Shown one piece after another: positions 7,393 through 14,733 of a DNA stretch of 22,623 nt. The position numbers were made by a program, and so were the translations under genes. The DNA is from JBQTIY01 sp052387675 (lineage in GTDB: Bacteria; Planctomycetota; B15-G4): the NCBI GenBank assembly GCA_052387675.1, contig JBQTIY010000022.1, forward strand, positions 1-22,623, in the 5' to 3' direction. The stretch's first letter is position 1, and each line of letters begins with the position of its first letter. The notes under the pieces are model-generated. The model did not search any database. It saw only the letters and a list, made by a program, of their open reading frames with translations, and was not told where the DNA came from.

Positions 7393-9199
7393 GGGCCGGG
7401 CCGCGCGTCCCTCCGCAGCACTGCTCTTCGCGCTCGGCGCCTTTCTCTGCCTCTCGCTCGGCTACCTGTTCTCCACGCCGGTCTGGGAAGCCCCCGACGA
7501 GAACACGCACTTTGGCTACGCGGCGCATCTGGCGCAGTGCGGGCAGGTGCCGCTGGTGCTCGGCACCGCACGAGACTTGGGCCGCTCCATGGCCGACGAG
7601 GAGATCCAAGGCAACCATCCGCCGCTGTACTACTGGCTGCTGGCGCTGAGTCTGCGCGCCGTGGGCGCGGCCGACACACTTTGGTCTTCGCACGGGAATC
7701 CGGCCGTGACCGCGGGCGCCGAGAATCCGGCGAGTGTCTTCGTCTTTCTGCACGGCACGGACGAGAGCGTGCCGGTGAGCGAGGGCGTGCGCCTGCTGCG
7801 CTGGCTGCGCGGCTGGTCAGTGCTCTGCGGGCTCATCGGGCTGGTGCTCACCTGGCGCCTGGGGCGTGCGGCCTTCCCGGACCGGCCTCTGGTGGCGGAT
7901 GTGGGCGTGCTGCTCATGGCCTGCCTCCCGCGCTACGACTGGGTGCTGGCCGCGCTCAACCCCGACGCGCTGGTCGTTGTGTTCAGTCACGGCTGTCTCT
8001 TGCTGCTGACACTGGCTCTCGCCGAGCGCCGGCTCAGCCCGCGGCGCGGCGCGGCGGCCGGCCTGCTCGCCGGACTGGCGATCCACAGCAAGTTCACCAC
8101 GCTCTTTCTGCCGGCGCTGGTCGTGGGGGTGCTGGTGTTCGCTTGGTGGCACTGGGAGGCGGCCTTCCGCGCCGAGGGCCTGCCCGCGCCCGAGCGCGCT
8201 GCCCGCCGCGCAGCGTTGCGCCGCTCCATCCTCGCCACCCTCGGCGCGCTGCTGCTCTCCTGCTCGTGGACGCTGGTGCGCAATTGGCAGCTCTATGGCA
8301 GTCCGCTCGCGCTCGACGTGCAGCGCGCGGCCTTCCCTGGGCTGCTGCTCGATCCGGCGCGGCGCTGGGAGTGGGTGCTGACGGAGCTCCCCGTGCAGAT
8401 GCTCACCAGCCTGCTGGGCTGGTTCGGCTGGTTCACGCTGCCGCCGCCGCTGTGGATCGTGCGCGTCGGCCAGCTCGTGCTGCTGGCCGCGTTTCTCGGC
8501 GGTGTGTTGAGCTGGCGGTCCGGCCGGCGCAGCAGCGCGCGCTTCCTCGCTCTGGTCGTGCTCCTCGTGGTCGGACAGATCGTGGCCATCAATCTGCGGC
8601 AGACCGCTGCCGACGGTCGCTACCTCTTTCCTGTGCTGGGGCCACTGCTGCTGCTCGTAGCCGCCGGACTTGCGGAACTGCTGGAACGTCTGCCGACGGC
8701 GTGGCGCGGGCGCGTGCTGCCGGCGCTCGCGCTGCTGCCCGTCGCCGCCGGCAGCACGATGCTCTTCGCCCACTTCCGGCCGGCCTTTCGAGTCGAACTC
8801 GCGCCGGCGCCGCCCGGACACAGTTCGCTGACCACCGGCGTGGCGCGCGCGCCGCGCCTCCCGCAGATCACGCTGCTTTCGCCCGCGCAGGGCGCTGAAG
8901 TGGAGCTGCCGCCGGTCTTTCGCTGGCTGCCGCCCGACGTGCCGGCACCGCGGCGCTACTCGCTCTACCTGCTGCGCGCCGATGGCCGCGTGATCCTGGG
9001 CACGCACGAACAGGCCGACATCGAGCTCAGCAGCGAGCGCTGGGCGATTCCGCCGGCGATCTGGGCGGAGCTGCCCAATGGCGAAACGCTTTCCTGGAAA
9101 GTGCGGCTCATTCCCGACGAGCCGCTGCGCTCGGCCGACCAGGCCTGCGAAAGTCCGCGCTTCGACTTCGTGAAACGCGGCGTGCGGCCGGGCGGCTGA
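7370..9199 (+). CDS. Multipass membrane protein, GT-C / DUF2142-like glycosyltransferase candidate
   Basis: A 609-residue integral membrane protein. The first membrane segment (~16-36) is followed by an acidic loop with PDE at 42-44 and HPPLYY at 83-88. Acidic residues after the first segment and a later PPLYY are typical of GT-C-fold lipid-linked sugar transferases and of the DUF2142 family. About ten further hydrophobic stretches follow up to ~490. Residues ~499-609 form a soluble Ig/FN3-like tail (LLSPAQG, FRWLPP, YSLYLL), presumably on the outer side of the cytoplasmic membrane. It overlaps the E1 alpha gene by 23 bases, so translation is probably coupled, although no functional link is obvious. 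The membrane-protein call is firm; transferase activity and donor are inferred. Another related gene fragment lies at 22026-22623. Confidence 0.75.
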   Translation: MPAPSRSEGRAARPSAALLFALGAFLCLSLGYLFSTPVWEAPDENTHFGYAAHLAQCGQVPLVLGTARDLGRSMADEEIQGNHPPLYYWLLALSLRAVGAADTLWSSHGNPAVTAGAENPASVFVFLHGTDESVPVSEGVRLLRWLRGWSVLCGLIGLVLTWRLGRAAFPDRPLVADVGVLLMACLPRYDWVLAALNPDALVVVFSHGCLLLLTLALAERRLSPRRGAAAGLLAGLAIHSKFTTLFLPALVVGVLVFAWWHWEAAFRAEGLPAPERAARRAALRRSILATLGALLLSCSWTLVRNWQLYGSPLALDVQRAAFPGLLLDPARRWEWVLTELPVQMLTSLLGWFGWFTLPPPLWIVRVGQLVLLAAFLGGVLSWRSGRRSSARFLALVVLLVVGQIVAINLRQTAADGRYLFPVLGPLLLLVAAGLAELLERLPTAWRGRVLPALALLPVAAGSTMLFAHFRPAFRVELAPAPPGHSSLTTGVARAPRLPQITLLSPAQGAEVELPPVFRWLPPDVPAPRRYSLYLLRADGRVILGTHEQADIELSSERWAIPPAIWAELPNGETLSWKVRLIPDEPLRSADQACESPRFDFVKRGVRPGG

Positions 9200-9224
9200 C
9201 GTCCTCGCCGGGATGCCTTAGAAT
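9196..9224 (+). promoter_or_regulatory. Candidate sigma-70-type promoter for the IPT-domain gene
   Basis: CTGACG at 9196-9201 (4 of 6 to TTGACA) and TAGAAT at 9219-9224 (5 of 6 to TATAAT) are separated by exactly 17 bases. This is the best two-box promoter I can see in the window. It gives a leader of roughly 27 bases before the GTG at 9258. The -35 box overlaps the stop codon of the membrane-protein gene. Confidence 0.5.
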
Positions 9225-9257
9225 CGCGGCCCTCCCGCCTCCCCGGAGTCTTCTCCC

Positions 9258-9959
9258 GTGAAGTGCTCAGCCTCTGCCTTGGCCGCCTTGCCCGCGGCGC
9301 TGCTGGTGTCGCTCCTCCTGGCCGGCCCGGCCGCAGCGCTCGGCGATCCGCCCGTGATCTCCGGCCTGAGCGTCGCGACGGGCAATCTCACCGGCGACAC
9401 CGAGCTGACCATTCTCGTGAGCAATGTGCAGCAGGCCGAGGGCACGATCGTGCGCATCGGCGATCAAGTCGCGCAGATTCTGGAAGTTGTGCCGGGTGTC
9501 TCCGTGCGCGTGCTCACGCCGCCGGTGTCACAAAGCACGGGCCTGGCCAGCGCCGTGACGGTGCGCACGCCTGACGGCACGGGCGTGCTGCCCGCCGCCT
9601 TCACCTACACGCCCACACTCTCGGTGCAGATTCTGGGCAGCGCAGCCACCGGCGGCGGCGTGGTCATTCACTGGGTCACGGAGAGCAACGTTCCGCCGGC
9701 GACGGTCACCGTGTGGCTTGGACATCCGGCCTACCCGGATTTCGTGGCCACGCTGCCGGGTTATTCCGGCTTGATCTACGAGGAGCCGGGCCTCGAGTTC
9801 ATCGTGCATGCGCCGGCGGGCGGCGGTCCGGTGCTGATGCACTTTCCGGCGCTGCCGGCGGCGCTCATCGGTTTTCCGCTCGATGTGCAGGGCCTGGCGC
9901 ACAAGGAAGGCGCTCACAAGGGCAGCTTCACCAATCCGGTGACCTTCGCCATCTTCTAG
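9258..9959 (+). CDS. Small secreted protein with IPT/TIG-like domain and shared C-terminal module
   Basis: A 233-residue predicted exported protein of unknown function. Residues 1-28 are a clear signal peptide (hydrophobic core, AAALG cleavage region). Residues ~32-113 resemble an IPT/TIG immunoglobulin-like domain: PPVISGLS at the start, a VRVLTPP strand near the middle, and a VTVRTPDGTG...AAFTYTP ending. Residues ~116-233 align by eye with the C-terminal modules of the metzincin and CotH proteins: VTVWLGHPAYPDF matches VWVGLSSLPTF, and SFTNPVTF matches GFTNAVRV. It starts with GTG, preceded by a CGGAG about nine bases upstream. It has its own candidate promoter and is separated from lpd by a short repeat region. 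No catalytic residues are recognisable; an adhesive or structural surface role is a guess. Confidence 0.75.
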   Translation: MKCSASALAALPAALLVSLLLAGPAAALGDPPVISGLSVATGNLTGDTELTILVSNVQQAEGTIVRIGDQVAQILEVVPGVSVRVLTPPVSQSTGLASAVTVRTPDGTGVLPAAFTYTPTLSVQILGSAATGGGVVIHWVTESNVPPATVTVWLGHPAYPDFVATLPGYSGLIYEEPGLEFIVHAPAGGGPVLMHFPALPAALIGFPLDVQGLAHKEGAHKGSFTNPVTFAIF

Positions 9960-9998
9960 GCCCGGCCCAATCTTCTAGGCCCGGCGCGATCTTCTGAG
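9951..9998 (+). repeat. Tandem repeat, 19-base period, across the stop codon of the IPT-domain gene
   Basis: ATCTTCTAGGCCCGGC occurs at 9951-9966 and again exactly at 9970-9985, and ATCTTCTGAG at 9989-9998 is a partial third copy. The first copy contains the last two codons and the stop of the secreted-protein gene; the others are noncoding. It looks like a slippage duplication of the gene's 3' end. Confidence 0.75.
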
Positions 9999-10014
9999 TG
10001 CGGTGCGCGAACGG

Positions 10015-10020
10015 TACAGT
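10015..10020 (+). promoter_or_regulatory. Candidate -10 element for lpd-lipB-mazG
   Basis: TACAGT, 4 of 6 matches to the -10 consensus, lies 28 bases ahead of the lpd ATG and upstream of its ribosome binding site. No convincing -35 hexamer is visible. Confidence 0.3.
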
Positions 10021-10034
10021 TCTCGGCCGGACTC

Positions 10035-10040
10035 AGGGAG
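10035..10040 (+). promoter_or_regulatory. Ribosome binding site that sets the lpd start
   Basis: AGGGAG lies 8 bases before the ATG at 10049. The open frame extends upstream to 9998, but the added residues precede the FAD-binding start and this site, so 10049 is preferred. Confidence 0.55.
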
Positions 10041-10048
10041 CCTTGCCG

Positions 10049-11494
10049 ATGACTGCTGCTGAACTCCACGCCGATGTCGCCGTGCTCGGAGCCGGTCCCG
10101 GCGGCTATGTGGCCGCGATCCGCCTGGCCCAGTTCGGGCTCAAGGTCGTGGTCGTCGAGCGCGAGGCCATCGGCGGGGTGTGCCTCAACTGGGGCTGCAT
10201 TCCCAGCAAAGCGATGATCGCGGCCAGCTCGCTGGTCGAGCACATCCAGCACGGCGAGCCGATGGGCATCAAGGTCGACGGCTTGTCGGTGGACATGGGC
10301 CGCATGAAGTCCTGGAAGGATGGCATCGTCAAGCGCCTCACCGGCGGCATCGGTGAACTCTTCAAGAGGCACGGCATTGTCACGGTGGCGGGCCAGGCCA
10401 GTTTCGTCGGGCACGGCAAGCTGCGCGTGCGGCCCACGCCCGGCAGCGCCGCGGCGGCTGCGGGCGGCGGCGAGACAATCATTCAGGCCCAGCGCACGCT
10501 CATCGCCACCGGCGCGCGGCCGGTGGCGCTCCCCAACTTGGCCGTGGACGGCAAGCGCATCCTCACCAGCAAGGAAGCGCTCGATCTCACCGAAGTGCCG
10601 CGGCGCCTGCTCGTTGTCGGCGGCGGCATCGTGGGCTGCGAGATCGGCACCTACCTCGCCAAGCTCGGCAGCCAAGTCACCATCGTGGAACTGGGGCCGC
10701 AGATCCTGGCCGGCACCGATCCCGACCTCACCAAGGTCGTCGAGCGCGGCATGCGCAAGCGCAAGCTCACCGTGCTCACCGGCACCAAGGTGGCGCACGT
10801 GGAGCACAAGCCGGAGGGCATGGAAGTGACCCTCGCCGGCGCGGACGGCGAAAGCGTGATCAGCGTGGACAAGGCTCTCGTGGCCGTGGGCTTCCGGCCC
10901 AACACGGAGGAGCTGAATCTCGGCGCGGTGGGCGTGCGCACCGATCCGCGCGGGCACATCCTGGTGGACAAGCAGCTCCGCACGAGCAACCCCAACATCT
11001 TCGCCATCGGCGATGTCATCGGCCCGCCCTACCTGGCGCACAAGGCCAGCAAGGAGGGCCTCGTGGCCGCCGAAGTGCTGGGCGGCAAGAACGTGACGCT
11101 CGATGTGCGTGCTATGCCGGCGGTGATCTTCACCGATCCGGAGATCGCCACCGTGGGACTCACCGAGGCCGAGGCGAAGAAGCAGGGCCTGTCGGTGAAG
11201 ACCGGCAGCTTCCCCTTCAGCGCCAACGGCAAGGCGCTCTCCGTGAACGCGCCCGATGGCATGGTCAAGTTTGTGGCCGACGCCCACGACGACACGCTGC
11301 TGGGCGCGCACATCGTGGGCTACGAGGCCGGCAACCTCATTTCCGAAGCGGCCTTGGCCATTGAGATGGGGGCCACCGTGGCCGACATCGGCCTCACCGT
11401 GCATCCGCACCCCACGCTCTCCGAGACGCTCATGGAGGCGGCGCACGTTGTGGAAGGGCACGCCATCCACATCTTCGTGCCGAAGAAGGCATGA
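10049..11494 (+). CDS. lpdA: Dihydrolipoyl dehydrogenase (E3)
   Basis: FAD-dependent oxidoreductase that reoxidises the dihydrolipoyl arms of 2-oxoacid dehydrogenase and glycine cleavage complexes using NAD+. The 481-residue length is typical. The FAD-binding GAGPGG is at 14-19, the redox-active disulfide is C45/C50 in GGVCLNWGC, the NAD-binding GGGIVG is at 191-196, a second FAD contact lies in FAIGDV, and the catalytic pair is H454/E459 in HPHPTLSE. All key residues are present. A short low-complexity alanine/glycine insertion (GSAAAAAGGG) sits about residue 131-140. Its stop overlaps the lipB start (ATGA), so the two are probably translated together. It could serve the E1 alpha encoded upstream, whose E1 beta and E2 partners are not in this window. 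Confidence 0.97.
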   Translation: MTAAELHADVAVLGAGPGGYVAAIRLAQFGLKVVVVEREAIGGVCLNWGCIPSKAMIAASSLVEHIQHGEPMGIKVDGLSVDMGRMKSWKDGIVKRLTGGIGELFKRHGIVTVAGQASFVGHGKLRVRPTPGSAAAAAGGGETIIQAQRTLIATGARPVALPNLAVDGKRILTSKEALDLTEVPRRLLVVGGGIVGCEIGTYLAKLGSQVTIVELGPQILAGTDPDLTKVVERGMRKRKLTVLTGTKVAHVEHKPEGMEVTLAGADGESVISVDKALVAVGFRPNTEELNLGAVGVRTDPRGHILVDKQLRTSNPNIFAIGDVIGPPYLAHKASKEGLVAAEVLGGKNVTLDVRAMPAVIFTDPEIATVGLTEAEAKKQGLSVKTGSFPFSANGKALSVNAPDGMVKFVADAHDDTLLGAHIVGYEAGNLISEAALAIEMGATVADIGLTVHPHPTLSETLMEAAHVVEGHAIHIFVPKKA

Positions 11495-12189
11495 GCCAGG
11501 TCGCGCTGGTGCTGAACGCGCCAGGGCGGCTGCCTTATGCGACGGCCTGGGCGCTGCAAAAGGAACTCGTGCAGGAACGGCTGACCGGTCGGCGCGCCGA
11601 CACGCTCTTGCTCGTGGAGCATGAGCCGGTCATCACGCTGGGGCGCGGCACGCGCGCCGGCTGGCGCACGCCGGCGGTCGCAAACTTGGCGGCTGCTACG
11701 GCTCTGCCAGCGTCCTCGGAACTGCCGGTCTTCGAAGTGGAGCGCGGCGGCCAGGCCACGTACCACGGGCCCGGCCAGATCGTGGCCTATCCCATCGTGA
11801 AGCTGGCCGAGGGCCGGCACGACTTGCACGGCTGGCTGCGCGCACTCGAGCAGGCCGCGATCGAGACGCTTGCCGCCGCGGGCCTCTCGGCCGGACGCCG
11901 GCCGGGCGCCACAGGCGTGTGGATGGACGGCGCGCGCAAGCTCTGCTCGCTGGGCGTGGCCGCGAGCCGCTGGGTCACCTACCACGGGCTGGCCCTGAAT
12001 CACGATCCCGACCTCGCGCAGTTCCGCGCCATTCAGCCCTGCGGCTTCGACGCCGAAGTCATGACTTCGATGCGGCGCGAGTGCGAGCGGCTGGGCCTGC
12101 CCCTGCCTCCCCGTGAGGACGTCGCGACACGGCTCGTAGCCGCGCTCGAGCGCTGCACCGCGGATTTTCGTGAACAGGAAGGTGGCTGA
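11491..12189 (+). CDS. lipB: Octanoyl-[acyl-carrier-protein]:protein N-octanoyltransferase
   Basis: LipB moves octanoyl from acyl carrier protein to the lysine of lipoyl domains, the first step in making protein-bound lipoate; LipA then inserts sulfur. The protein has 232 residues, normal for the family. The signature RGGQATYHGPGQ is at 85-96, the catalytic lysine is K150 in RKLCSLG and the acyl-accepting cysteine is C184 in QPCGF. It overlaps lpd by four bases (ATGA) and its stop directly abuts mazG. The pairing with lpd makes sense, as both act on lipoyl proteins; lipA is not seen here. Nothing is truncated or missing. Confidence 0.95.
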   Translation: MSQVALVLNAPGRLPYATAWALQKELVQERLTGRRADTLLLVEHEPVITLGRGTRAGWRTPAVANLAAATALPASSELPVFEVERGGQATYHGPGQIVAYPIVKLAEGRHDLHGWLRALEQAAIETLAAAGLSAGRRPGATGVWMDGARKLCSLGVAASRWVTYHGLALNHDPDLAQFRAIQPCGFDAEVMTSMRRECERLGLPLPPREDVATRLVAALERCTADFREQEGG

Positions 12190-13038
12190 TTGAGCGGCGG
12201 CACGCCGAGTGACGCTGCCGCCGTGGCCCGCGAGCAAGGGGCCGCGCGGGCTGCCGCCGAGACCGTGGCCCTGGCGCGCCTCGCCGAACTCCTGGGCGTG
12301 GTCTATCGCCTGCGCGACGAGGACGGCTGTCCCTGGGACCGCGCTCAGACAGTGGAGAGCATGGCCAAGAATCTCGTCGAAGAGGCCTACGAGTCCAGCC
12401 AGGCCATTGCGGCCGGCCGCCCGGCCGAGATCGCCGAAGAACTGGGCGACACCCTCATGAACATCCTGCTCATCGCGCGCATCGCGGAGCAGGGCGGGCG
12501 CTTCGACCTGGCCCAGGTGGCCCAGGGCATCGCCGAGAAACTGGTGCGCCGGCATCCGCACGTCTTCGGCGGCGGGCCTGCGGCTGCGGACGAGGCCGCA
12601 GCGCTCGGCTCCTGGAATCAGGCCAAGGCGGCTGAGAAGGCCGGGGCGCCCGGCGCGCCCGCCGCCGGAGCGCTGGACGGCGTGCCCGACGGGCTGCCGG
12701 GCCTGCTCCTGGCCCTGCGCCTCGGGGAGCGCGCCGCGCGTGCGCGTTTCGACTGGCCCACAGCCGACGGCGCCTTGCACAAACTGACCGAGGAAGTGGC
12801 AGAACTGCGCCAGGCCCTGGCGGGCGGCGACCAGGCCGCCATCGAGAACGAACTCGGAGACGTGCTCTTCTCGGCAGTCAACGTCGCTCGCAAGCAGGGC
12901 CTGGACCCGGAGTTGGCTCTGCGCCGCACAATCGAGAAGTTCAGGCGCCGCTTCCGGCACGTGGAGCAGGCGCTCGGCGAGCGACTCGCCGAGGCCTCGC
13001 TCGAAGAAATGGAGCGCCACTGGCGCGCGGCCCCTTGA
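12190..13038 (+). CDS. mazG: Nucleoside triphosphate pyrophosphohydrolase MazG
   Basis: MazG hydrolyses (d)NTPs to the monophosphate and pyrophosphate in the cytoplasm, removing non-canonical nucleotides or lowering NTP-linked signals. The 282-residue protein has two MazG domains, as in the E. coli type. The first has GCPWDRAQT at 46-54, the metal-binding EExxE at 64-68 and EELGD at 83-87. The second, ~190-282, has LTEEVAEL and ENELGDVLF. A roughly 60-residue alanine-rich linker joins them. The start taken is TTG at 12190, immediately after the lipB stop, with GGAAGGTGG just upstream; an in-frame GTG at 12223 is the alternative. It is the last gene of the lpd-lipB-mazG operon. Confidence 0.94.
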   Translation: MSGGTPSDAAAVAREQGAARAAAETVALARLAELLGVVYRLRDEDGCPWDRAQTVESMAKNLVEEAYESSQAIAAGRPAEIAEELGDTLMNILLIARIAEQGGRFDLAQVAQGIAEKLVRRHPHVFGGGPAAADEAAALGSWNQAKAAEKAGAPGAPAAGALDGVPDGLPGLLLALRLGERAARARFDWPTADGALHKLTEEVAELRQALAGGDQAAIENELGDVLFSAVNVARKQGLDPELALRRTIEKFRRRFRHVEQALGERLAEASLEEMERHWRAAP

Positions 13039-13086
13039 CAAGAGCGGCGCGCGCGCTCCGCGTCCCGGCGCCGCGCGCGATCGCGG

Positions 13087-13092
13087 TACGAT
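13087..13092 (+). promoter_or_regulatory. TANNNT element, possible leaderless promoter of the methyltransferase gene
   Basis: TACGAT ends 7 bases before the ATG at 13100 and overlaps the alternative ATG at 13091. No Shine-Dalgarno sequence precedes either ATG. If used as a -10, transcription would start at or next to 13100. A perfect TTGACA at 13035-13040 is too far away (46 bases) to be its -35. Confidence 0.3.
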
Positions 13093-13099
13093 GCGCGCC

Positions 13100-13855
13100 A
13101 TGCCTGCCGCGCCCTGGTACGTCGATGCCTTCACCTCTGCCTACCTGGAGGTCTACGCGCATCGCGACGACGCCTCGGCCGAGCGCGAGGCGCGCGGTGC
13201 GCTGAACCTCTTGCGCCTGCGCCCCGGCGCAGGCCGGCTGCTCGACTTGGCCGCCGGCGCCGGCCGCCACGCACGCGCCTTCCGGCTCGATCGCGTCGAC
13301 GTGACCTGCCTCGATCTCTCCGAGGACCTCACGCGCCGCTCGCAGGCCTTGGGCCTGCCGACCGTGCGCGGCGATCTGCGCGCGCTGCCCTTCCTGGACG
13401 GCAGCTTCGCCGCCATCACCTGCCTCTTCTCCTCCTTCGGCTACTTCGAGGCCGAGGAAGAGCACCTGCAGGCGCTGCGCGAAGTGGCGCGCCTGCTGCA
13501 GCCGGGCGGTGCCGCTCTGCTCGACCTGATGGACCGCGACACCGTGCGCTTCCAGCTCCAGCCGCAGAGTGTGGACGTGGCCGACGGCCGCATCGTGAGC
13601 GTGGAGCGGGCGCTGCTGGATGGCGCGCAGCGCGTGATCAAGCAGGTGCGCCTCACGCGTGACGGCAGCGCCAGTCAGACCTGGACCGAATCGGTGCGGC
13701 TCTTCACCGGCGAAGAACTGCAAGCTCTCGCCACGCACGCGGGCCTGGCGCTCGAAGCCACCTGGGGCGACTACGACGGCCGCGCGCATCGGCCCGGCGA
13801 GACACGCCGCATCGTGCTCATGCGCAAACCGCGCCTGGAAGCGGGGCAAGCGTGA
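13100..13855 (+). CDS. SAM-dependent class I methyltransferase
   Basis: A 251-residue Rossmann-fold methyltransferase of unknown substrate. Numbering from the alternative ATG at 13091, motif I LLDLAAGAGRHA is at 50-61, an acidic residue after strand 2 is D75 in VTCLDLS, GDLRALPF is at 94-101, and the post-motif FSSFGYF at 113-119 and LLQPGG at 135-140 follow. This pattern matches the Methyltransf_11/25 type. The C-terminal beta part (VERALLDG, TESVRLFT) could bind substrate. Two ATGs are possible, 13091 and 13100; the second is chosen because a -10-like element overlaps the first. Its stop overlaps the next gene by four bases (GTGA), so it probably heads a four-gene operon. Small molecule or protein as substrate cannot be decided. 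Confidence 0.85.
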   Translation: MPAAPWYVDAFTSAYLEVYAHRDDASAEREARGALNLLRLRPGAGRLLDLAAGAGRHARAFRLDRVDVTCLDLSEDLTRRSQALGLPTVRGDLRALPFLDGSFAAITCLFSSFGYFEAEEEHLQALREVARLLQPGGAALLDLMDRDTVRFQLQPQSVDVADGRIVSVERALLDGAQRVIKQVRLTRDGSASQTWTESVRLFTGEELQALATHAGLALEATWGDYDGRAHRPGETRRIVLMRKPRLEAGQA

Positions 13856-14733
13856 AGCACAGCGCCCGCGTGCCCTGCGCCGACGGCCTGAGCATGGGTC
13901 TGGATGTCTACGTCCCGAGCCAGGCGCTCAGCGCGGCGCTACCCGTCACGGTGCTGTGTCACGGCTTCAAGGGCTTTCGCGATTGGGGTCTGTTCCCGCC
14001 GCTGGCCGAGCGTCTCGCCAACTCGGGCCGCGCCATCGCGGTCTTCGACTTCAGCCACAACGGCGTGGGGCCGGAGGGCGGCGGCACTGGCCCGCTGCCG
14101 CATCCCGAGCGCTTCCGCGCTCAGACCGTGAGCCGGCATCTCAGCGATCTGGGCACGGTGCTGGACTTTCTCGATGGCGCCGCCGGCAGCGCGGCCGGCG
14201 CCGCGGGCGCCGAGTTCGCGGCGAGCTGCCGCCTGCAGCGCAACCGCCATTTCAACGTGGTCGGGCACAGCCTGGGCGGCGCCATTGCCGTGCTGCGCGC
14301 CGCCGACGACGGGCGCGTCGTGCAAGTCGCCACGCTCAACGGCTTGGCCGAGTTGAACCGCTTCTCGCCCGCTCAGCAGGAGGAGTTGCGTGCGCGCGGC
14401 GAGATCACCGTGCGCAACGAGCGCACCGGACAGGAATTGGCGCTCGCGCGCGGCTGGGCCGACGACTTGCAGCAACACGACCTGGAGAGTGCCGCCACGC
14501 AGGTCTTCGTGCCGGCGCTGATCCTGTGCGGCACGGCCGATGAGACCGTGGCTCCGGCGGAGAGCCAACGCCTCAATGAGTGGATCGCCGGCAGCCGGCT
14601 GGTGGCTGTGCCCGGCGGCGATCATCGCTTCGGCGCGCGGCACCCGTTCGCAGGCTGGACGCCGGCTCTCGAAACTGTCGCTAAGGAACTCGACGCCTTC
14701 CTGCCGCACGTGGGGAGGCTCGGTGGAATCTGA
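13852..14733 (+). CDS. Alpha/beta hydrolase
   Basis: A 293-residue serine hydrolase with a full predicted triad: nucleophile S140 in VVGHSLGG, D230 in CGTADETV and H258 in GGDHRF. VLCHGFKGFRDWG at 34-46 is the oxyanion-hole strand and loop typical of the dienelactone hydrolase/S33 groups. No signal peptide is seen, so it should be cytoplasmic. It starts with GTG overlapping the methyltransferase stop and ends inside the next gene by 11 bases. The reaction could be esterase, peptidase or thioesterase; the sequence alone does not tell. An alanine/glycine-rich insertion at ~109-121 before the nucleophile strand is probably a surface loop. Confidence 0.85.
   Translation: MKHSARVPCADGLSMGLDVYVPSQALSAALPVTVLCHGFKGFRDWGLFPPLAERLANSGRAIAVFDFSHNGVGPEGGGTGPLPHPERFRAQTVSRHLSDLGTVLDFLDGAAGSAAGAAGAEFAASCRLQRNRHFNVVGHSLGGAIAVLRAADDGRVVQVATLNGLAELNRFSPAQQEELRARGEITVRNERTGQELALARGWADDLQQHDLESAATQVFVPALILCGTADETVAPAESQRLNEWIAGSRLVAVPGGDHRFGARHPFAGWTPALETVAKELDAFLPHVGRLGGI
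14712..14718 (+). promoter_or_regulatory. Ribosome binding site that sets the SirB1-like gene start
   Basis: GGGGAGG lies 4 bases before the GTG at 14723, inside the end of the hydrolase gene. The open frame upstream of this point (from 14540) overlaps the hydrolase for 190 bases and looks non-coding, so the GTG is preferred. Confidence 0.5.

Noticed and set aside
7817..9007. 396-codon open frame antisense to the membrane-protein gene
   Set aside because: It is rich in Q, R, H and E as expected from the complement of a leucine-rich membrane gene, and has no recognisable motif.
9956..11470. 504-codon open frame antisense to lpd
   Set aside because: It mirrors lpd exactly, is histidine/glycine/aspartate-rich without any recognisable domain, and arises from the high G+C third positions of lpd. 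All lpd motifs are intact on the plus strand.
13035..13040. Perfect TTGACA after mazG as a -35 box
   Set aside because: No -10-like hexamer lies 15-19 bases downstream; the next candidate, TACGAT, is 46 bases away. The hexamer also contains the mazG stop codon.
13044..13079. GC-alternating stretch between mazG and the methyltransferase as a terminator hairpin
   Set aside because: Alternating GC runs can pair in several registers with a long loop (about 16 bases) and no T tract follows. It is not distinct from background composition.
11320..13134. 604-codon open frame antisense to lipB and mazG
   Set aside because: It runs across three real plus-strand genes and their boundaries, with no domain, no start signal and biased composition. 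It is a GC-driven shadow.
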